Positions 56,400-64,000 of a stretch of 64,000 nucleotides of DNA are shown in pieces. This DNA is from Diadema setosum (Eukaryota; Echinodermata; Echinoidea; Diadematoida; Diadematidae). Each line of letters starts with the position of its first letter. Position 1 is the first letter of the stretch. The notes under the pieces are model-generated. The model worked only from the letters and a program-made list of their open reading frames with translations, was not told the origin of the DNA and ran no database searches. The translations under genes were made by a program, and so were the position numbers. The stretch spans positions 4,225,113 through 4,289,112 of the forward strand of contig NC_092706.1 in NCBI RefSeq assembly GCF_964275005.1, given 5' to 3'.

Positions 56400-59300
56400 G
56401 GTATGCCGGGATGTTGCATGGTTTACTTTGTCCTATTCAATTCAACTAGTCATGCTAGTAACTTACAGTGCAATGATCCATACCATATCAAGTCAGTGAT
56501 TTGTATGAAAGAAGGAAGAGAAGGAGAGAAGAAAGGAAGTAAGGGAAAGAAAGATGAAGAATGTTTTTGTAAGGATTAAGAGTTTGCATACATCCACAAT
56601 ATCCTCATGCAGCACATTCTTGCTGTACAATGACACGAGACACACATTCCATTGAATTTCCAAAGTGGCATATATTTCAACACTTACAAGGTATGAGGAG
56701 ATAATTCTGTACTATACATTATATTTACATCAAATATTAATATACACATTAAATATTCTTCTGTCCTCAAAAACAGAAACAAAACAAAAAAAATCAATTA
56801 TATCTCCCAGTCCACAGACTTATTGTACATAGTGGGTGCTTGATGGAAAACAGTTACAGCAAAAAAGGCACAGAGAGAAATGCATATAATGTATTTACTG
56901 TATATAGCACTTTAGTAAGAGAAGCTGATGTGTACTTAACATGAAATTCGATATGTATTTATTCTGAAGTATCTCTTAGCAATATAGCATAGTTTTTTGC
57001 ATATATCGTCGCCGGTCACACGAACCGACGAATCCCTCAGGTTTGCGTAAGAATGACAATTTGAGAAAATCGCGTTTGAAGTTAACCCATTTTTGACTTA
57101 TGGTTGCTACACTTTCATGTCTATAATTTCCAAATATTTTTGTAGTACATCAGACTTCAACTCTTGCTCTAACTTGTGAAGTTTTTATCGAATTGTATTG
57201 TTAACAAATAAGCGGGAAATCGTCAAAGAGCCGCATGCATGTATTTTCGGTCTGCAAAGAACGTTGTCATTTTCCATGGTCAATGCGCACTGATTCGTCG
57301 GTTCGGTGACCGCGCGTACGCGCTTACTAGTACGCGCGTTCACCGAACCGTCGAATCGCCTGATTGTTTAACACACGCGTCTATGGGGAAAACAAATAAT
57401 TTTCACAAATGGAATTACATACTTCTACAAAAGTGATAACTACGTAAAAATTACACCGAATTACACACTGAGAATTTCAGAATATGTAGTATGGAATATC
57501 TACTGTCGAAATGATTGAAAATCTCAAAATCGAAAATTTGACCCAAAATCGAGTGATTCGTCGGTTCGTGTGACTGGCGACGATATGTATAAAAAAAAGT
57601 AAATACAATCTTTATAAGTTTATCCTCTAGCTCTATCGAAGAGTATCAGTAAAATATGCTGGCACAATACGTCTAGCCTGATGTGCAGTACATGGTCAAT
57701 TCATTTCCCTATGAAGGGTAGATCACCCCTCCAGCCTCGGGCTGTATTTGAAGAGATCATCACAAATTCAAAATTGCATCACAGACAATATTGATACATC
57801 AAATATGAATACATGGACGGATCGATATTGTAACGTAACCTAATTCTTTGTAAGGCAACAAGTATGAAGACTGTAAATTTCAAGTCATCCTTCACTTCAC
57901 TAAACTCATCTTCATTTGCACAAGTGTTGGGCAGTTGCAGGTTGTTCTTGGTGGCTATCTGATGACAATAGTTCAGCCCTGCTGATGAAGAACATGGTGT
58001 GTAGATATTATTGGCATAGTACAAGAAGTTGGAAGAAGCAAGATATCAAATAATTGAAAAAAAATAGAAAAAGAAAATATAGCACATGTGTTGTGCAATT
58101 ATTCATTAAACATGTTCAAATAAGTAAATCATGGAGGGAATGCATACTTGACTGAATACCAAACAGCCTGTGGGTACTTTAAAGTCTTGCAAGAGAACAT
58201 AAAGATGTCCAGAGGTAAGTATGAAGTGCAAATATTCCTGACTCATATCAGATATGAACACTTGTTCAGTACAGCAGTTATTCAGACAAGCAGGGATTAC
58301 AAAGTTCTATGATTTCTGCGTATGAAATTATGCATGAGTCACTGCTGCATTTTATAGCAGCAACAAATTTCACCAAGTCCATTCCTCCATTTGAAAAAAA
58401 AAAAAAAAAAAAACTCAAAAAAGATGTGGTTACGCACCAGTTCAGTCAAAACTATCACTCGTATGGTAATCGGTGGAATGCAAAAACCAGGAAAGAAATA
58501 GATGCCATGGACAATTCAGGTGTGAAAACTCAAAAAAAAAAAAAAAACCAACAACAACAAGCAAACAAACATAAAAAAAAAAAAAAAATCACAAAAGTTC
58601 TCGTAATGTGCTTGCATAGAGTTCATATGTGCATTGCACAGATGGCCGGAATAACAGCAGTGGAAGAGATGTATGAAATACAGACATTACTTGTATTAGA
58701 TATGCAGAACTGTCAATATAGTTCACATGGTGGGACCTGGTCATAAATATATTTGTCCTGAGTACTTTGTCTGATCTGCACAGTCTGCATGAATATATAA
58801 ACAGGCTGATGCTCGTAATTCCCTTTGAAACATATCTCTTGGTAATATAATACAATCATCTGTATGAATTAAAAGACAAACGCAAATTGCTTGAAAGAAA
58901 TGCCACCTCTTGTGCAACAAGTGATGACATTGTGCATTGTCAACCTTCAAGAAAAGCTTCAATCAGACATCTACAAACTAAGTGGAAGGACTGATAGTAA
59001 GCACTATGTGTCAATATATCAAATTTGCATGCACGGTGGATTCAGCTCAATTCAATTGCATAGAATGTGGTTTGGACAGAGTTTGTGAAGACATTGATGC
59101 AAGCAAATGAAAGGCACTAGTGTCAAGAGACACAAACTAGCATGTAACCAATGAAACCATAGAAAATAGCCACATATTCATCAGTCTTTCGTTGTTGTTG
59201 TTGCTCTGTGGCAGAGAGCAGCGATAGTGTAAGTTTCGTCCTCTTTGAAATCTTCAATGACGTTTTGATACTTGTTGCTTTACAAAGGAGTATAGATGAA

Positions 59301-59530
59301 AAGATGACCTTCTGCAGGACAGGTTAGCCTTGGGACACTTTTAATACTCCATGCAACCAAGTCCCCTTTGCACATTTCTTTTCTTTGAGAATCCATCAAA
59401 AGTTCAGGGTTCGTCCTCATGAATCCGCAAGAATCCGCAAGAATACGCAGCCAAACTAGCGCTGCATACGATGCATGTTGTTAACTTGGTAGACTCGACT
59501 GGTGAGTGGGGGGTGTTCCAAAAAACTTCA
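56400..59530. other. Gene-free DNA and EFHB 3' flank
   Basis: It contains the foldback element 57003-57586 and A-rich runs near 58390-58590. The stretch next to 59536 should be the EFHB 3' UTR; an ATTAAA on the minus strand near 59340 is a possible polyadenylation signal. Confidence 0.4.
57003..57586. mobile_element. Foldback element with ATATCGTCGCCGGTCACACG ends
   Basis: Outer arms of about 32 bases (ATATCGTCGCCGGTCACACG and CGTGTGACTGGCGACGATAT) plus an inner palindrome around GATTCGTCGGTTCGGTGACC and GCGCGTACGCGCTTACTAGT at 57291-57361. Confidence 0.65.
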
Positions 59531-59535
59531 TCAGC

Positions 59536-62500
59536 CTACACCAGCTCGGGGCTGCCCTTCTGCTGGGCCTCGTCTGCCAGCTGCATGGCCTGCACCTCGT
59601 CCAGCACGTTCCTGAAGCTCTCCACGCTGACCTGGCCGCGGTTGCTCCGCGAGGCCGCCAGAGACCACAGCTTCTGGAAGGTGTCCTGGTCCATTTCGAC
59701 CCCAATGTTGGAAAAGATGCCCTTGATCTGTGAACACAATGGAATAATTGCAATAAAAACAACTCCATGCAAGAATTCATTACAACTGATTGACAAATTG
59801 TCCTACATTTAACAACATATTTGAATAATTCTTCTCGACAGAAGAATTTCATGAATTTGAAGAATAAACAAAGACAAAATGGAAGTTTCTGTGAAAGTTC
59901 GCAAAGAAAAATGACACATTCTTAGATTTAAGAGAAGAGCCTCTTCTATCTTACTATTTCAGCAGGTCACTGCCTCTTACAAAAGTCGTATTCATACTCT
60001 TCATGTTACAGAAAATATATGACTGCGTAAGTTACTTGGATATTCTGTACGTCACCTTCTGTACAAACTACATGATTGTATAGTCCTGTGAACCTCAAAT
60101 GCTGAGCACGCGATTAAACACAAACGCAGTGTCTCACTAGTACGGACTTGAGCAAAGTAATTTTATGCCTTCTCTTCATGGCTGTACCACCCAGCAAAGT
60201 CACAGACACTCACTCTTTGGAACTTCTGACTCACTCAGTGCCAAGTCATAACATTTTCATACAGGTGCGTCAATCATCACAAATTTACCTGCTCTGGATG
60301 CCTTGGCTGGAAGAAATCTTTCTCATAAACGCCCCTATTGCTGTAGATGGACGGGTTGATGAGGCCATAGGCATCCGACTCGTCGCCATAATTCTTCGAA
60401 TCGCTGATGCGCTTCACCCTGGGAGCCGCGATGTCACTACGTATCGTTGGCACACCATATGTTCTGTAATCTGAATTTGCAGGTATGCAGGAGGGAAAAC
60501 AGATTGGTTTAAAGGGTCATATTACACATTCATAAAAATCAGATTAGTTTAATCAGTCATTAATTGCCCACCAATTATTTAGTCACCTGCTCTTCTCTCT
60601 CCCCCCATAAACACAGATTTTAAAAAACATAATGATCTTTCCCACATGAACATAGCAAAATTCATTTTACTGTTGACAGTGAGCATGATATCACTGAGAA
60701 TAGAGACATCCTTAATATAACGGATCTTGAGATTACTAAAAATCATACATCTGGGCTGGAATTATAGATCCTGATTTAAATCAAAGTCTAAGTTGATGTT
60801 GCAGAATATTTTAGTGATTGGGAGGAAGTGTTATCTTACGGACACTCACTGGCATCTAATACTCCTTGGTCATTATATTCATGGACATATACTCAAATAC
60901 GAGTCAACAGATGCATATCTAACATCCCTACAGAGATGCAGAATACAGCATAACCCTATTGACCTTTGCAAATTGTGTGACCTACAATGTAGAACTTCAA
61001 CACCTTACCAGGAAAGAAAAACAAAATCTTACCTTTAGTTGACACACCACCGACCACCGAATTAATCATTTGCGCGGACGTGCGATGACCGCCAATCGCC
61101 TCGTCGATTTGCTTCTTGATCCGCTCCGGCGTCCCCTCCTTCTCTTTCTCCTCCTCTTGCTTGGGGACGGTGGACTGGGGATTGGTCAGCCTCTGGCCTT
61201 CCTCCATCTTGTCCTTCCAGTTCAGGAAGTTGGCAAACTCGTTGTAGTTGATGTACCCGTCGGAGTTTGCGTCCACGTAGAGGATGAGCTGGGCCAGGAG
61301 CTCCGGTTCCACGGGGAGGCTGAACTGTTCGCAGCACAGCCGCAGCTCGTTGATGTCGATCTTTCCGTCACCATTCTGCAGAGATTGCAAACAAATGTCA
61401 CAGATTGGTTTTTAAGAATATTGTATGTATACACCTTCCAATTTTACCATGAATGCTCAGAGTGTTAAGTTAATTCTCCGAAACCTGGTTTTCATATTTA
61501 GGTAAACGTCTAATATCTTATTTCAAACCGGTCATCCATTGCCAGATATAGTTTGGCCTTACAGTGACTACAAGCAATAACTTTGTTGTATCTCATTCAG
61601 TTGGGAGATTCGGTGATCTCCGTCAGGAAATTCACATAATCAGGAAGTTGTCAAGGAGATACTTCAGTGGACTACTACTTTGATCTCATCAATGCGAGTG
61701 CTCTGATTAATCATCAAAACTGAATCTCTTTGAACATTACAACAATAAATTCTATTAAGATCAGAAACAGTACAAGATAAATTTCCCAGGGTTTTTTTTT
61801 CTTTTTTTTCAAGTCTAACCATATCAAATATGTACATTCATCAATACATAGCAATTCCTATTCAAACCCAACCCAAGAAAATAAAAACAAAAATGGGTTC
61901 AAAATCACAAATGCAAAATCAGCATTGGCTATACATGTACATTGTCAAAAAAAAAAAAAAAAAAAAAAAAAGCTGGCAAAAGCTGCTTAGCCTATTCCAT
62001 GGCAGTGAGCAAGTGGAATACATTTGAGTCAAAAGGAGCCTATGAGCTTTCAGTTCTAGCAGAATATTAATTTTGATACTATATTGCATTGTTATGGTGT
62101 TACATATGTCTGCAGTACAAAGTGTTTGCAAATCCCTTTATGACTGTCATTTTGCCTCTGACAAAGATTCTGTTGGGATCGAGAAAGATCAGGCACCCTT
62201 TGACTCCACTTTATTTGACATTTGATGGAAAATCATAAATGCAGTAAAGGGTATTAAAACAATTGTGGCTTTACCTTGTCGTAGTGGTTGAAAGCCGCTT
62301 GAAGATTATTGAAGTTGTGGTAGTTGGCCTTCTTGAGCTGCTGGCGGATGGCAGCCACCAGTCCCCTCTCCCTGTCCTTCCCCCGCAGATAGCTGCCGGG
62401 GTAGCGGCCGTGGATCAGGTCCCCAGCGCCGTACTCGTCCGGCTTGAGGAGGATCCCGAAGGAGTGGTCCGGGGGTACTGTCAGGGTCTCCTTGATGGGG

Positions 62501-62581
62501 TCATGGACCTCACCCAGCTGGGGCTGGGTGCGCTCTCGGAAGTCATCCACTCGCTTGGACACCACCTTCGTACCTTTGTCA
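59536..62581 (-). CDS. EFHB: EF-hand family member B, last four exons (partial)
   Basis: Minus-strand exons: 62581-62275, 61375-61033, 60470-60289 and 59727-59536, with phases 0, 1 and 0, giving the last 340 residues. They match vertebrate EFHB (CFAP21, about 830 residues) along their length: TKVVSKRVDDFRERTQPQLG, DEYGAGDLIHGRYPGSYLRG, LPVEPELLAQL, EFANFLNWKDK, TYGVPTIRSDI and GVYEKDFF. Two canonical EF-hand loops are present (DKNGDGKIDINE and DANSDGYINYNE), followed by a degenerate third pair in the last exon. An intron cuts the first loop after its first two residues. EFHB is an axonemal microtubule inner protein of motile cilia and sperm tails. The N-terminal part lies beyond 64000; nothing between 62600 and the edge looks like another of its exons. 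The identification is firm. Confidence 0.9.
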
Positions 62582-62867
62582 CTGGTTTGCAAATTGTAAC
62601 CAATTATATGAAAATTAATTCCAATATGCAGACATCTGTGCTCCAGGTTATAATTTCTGGACGTCTACCATGCTCCAGGCATGACAATGCAGAACAATTT
62701 TATTAAAACTAGAAAAGCACTCGGAGAGCACAGACATCTGCCAAGCCTGTAACTCATTTTCCACCCTTACTTTCATGCTTATTTCCCAAATAGAACCATT
62801 TTTTTTTTATGTCTTTGCAGACAAACCAACGCCTCCTTCTTTGGCAGAGGTAACAAAACAATAACAA

Positions 62868-63886
62868 ACTAGATATATCGCTAAGGCGACTGATATGCCT
62901 CCGCCATAATGCATGGTTCTCCTAATAGGTCTATAGTACAATGTCTTGACAATGCGTGATGACAGTTTCACACAATTGGCAAAATATTAAAATGACAGGT
63001 TTGCCACAAATGTGCTGAATGTTCACTTTCCTAGAACTAGGTTCAATTGGATGAATTATTCAAATGTCAGAGTGCAGGTATTTGGGGAACTGATGATTTT
63101 TACTTGACTTTTGACCCTTTTATAAGTTTATGCATTGAGTAATTTCAAGGTATTGAGAAAAAGTATAATTTCAGTATCAAATGGGAAAATAGCATTATCT
63201 AAACCTGGTCTTTGACCTTTGACCTCACAGTTCCACAGAGAATAACTGTTAGGTAGAACATGCATGTAAGTTTCATGATGATACCTTGAGTTACTTTCGA
63301 GATACATGTATGGAGGAAAAAGTGCAATTTAGCACTTTCACTTGACCTTTGAACTTTTGACCTTTGACCTTTAGGCAAGAAACTTCCCCAAAAATATATA
63401 TTGGGTAATACATGCCATACATCAAGTTTAAAAAAAAAAAAAAACCTTCAGGCATATTGCATTTTAAGGAAAGTAGTGATATTTTGAGGAGTTGACCTTG
63501 ACCTTTGACCCCCCTGACCTTTGACCCATGACCCCCAACTTCCCTAGATAATCACTGCCCATCGGTACAAGCATATATACTAAGTTCCATGAAGATACCT
63601 TGAACCATTTGCGAGATATGGAGAAAAACATGAAATTTCAATTTTTTTTTTTCACAAAATAACCTGTGACCTTTGACCTTTGACCCTGTGACCCTAAAAT
63701 CCACACAAAGTATTATCCCCCAAGGATATACCCTCATATCAAGTTTGATGTAAAACCACCACACGGTACTTGAGATATCGACAAAAACAAAACGGGACGG
63801 ACAGACATACGGACGGACGGACGGACGGACGGACGGACGACCTGAAAACATAATGCCTCCGGCCACTTCGTTGCGGAGGCATAAAT
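62868..63886 (-). mobile_element. Non-autonomous element with GCCTCCGCC ends and AGGTCA arrays, copy 2
   Basis: Inverted second copy: it starts CGACTGATATGCCTCCGCC and ends with (GGAC)n and CCTCCGGCCACTTCG, mirroring copy 1. The TGACCT runs at 63343-63375, 63491-63530 and 63663-63695 match the AGGTCA arrays of copy 1. Copies diverge but align throughout. Confidence 0.7.
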
Positions 63887-64000
63887 ATAGCATAGCGTTC
63901 AGTGTAGGTCACAGCCACAGCAATTATTATTGTGTAATCTGGTCCTGAATGCCAAACACATTGTACAATTGCTTTAAATACTCATTATATTTGTTCATAT

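Overview
The window reads as nuclear DNA of a marine invertebrate. It is AT-rich and has long introns, many two- to six-base microsatellites and a dense load of short inverted-repeat DNA transposons. The proteins (a Tie-receptor-like ectodomain, an ependymin-related protein, the ciliary EF-hand protein EFHB) point to an invertebrate deuterostome. An echinoderm is my best guess, but this is inference, not proof.

Layout. 1-7.3 kb: repeats only, including a ~1.1 kb element full of AGGTCA half-sites, a long-TIR element and a SINE nested in another repeat. 7.3-22.0 kb (+): a complete 12-exon gene for a single-pass membrane protein. Its signal peptide, two Ig-like units and four EGF-like units match the Tie angiopoietin receptor ectodomain. 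In place of FN3 domains and a kinase it has a stalk built from three tandemly duplicated exons, one membrane segment and an ~82-residue tail with duplicated tyrosine motifs. 22-25.6 kb: repeats and one unassigned ORF. 25.6-30.8 kb (-): a three-exon ependymin-related secreted protein with an unusual C-terminal extension. 31-32.7 kb: repeats. 32.7-46 kb (+): a six-exon C2H2 zinc-finger protein with an AT-hook; its introns hold a LINE fragment and foldback elements, one of them Mutator-like. 46-59.5 kb: long 3' UTR and repeats, plus a tentative four-exon gene for an 86-residue protein. 59.5-62.6 kb (-): the last four exons of EFHB (CFAP21); its 5' part lies beyond the right edge. 62.9-63.9 kb: a second, inverted copy of the AGGTCA-rich element.

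The genes do not form an obvious pathway. The most interesting locus is the Tie-like receptor without a kinase. Its ectodomain could bind angiopoietin-like ligands, the phase-1 duplicated stalk exons could vary its glycosylated neck, and its tail carries motifs fitting Crk/Nck, Grb2 and ITIM-type SH2 recognition. It could be a decoy or an adaptor-type receptor. All exon joins were read by eye from frames and splice signals; none is backed by transcripts.
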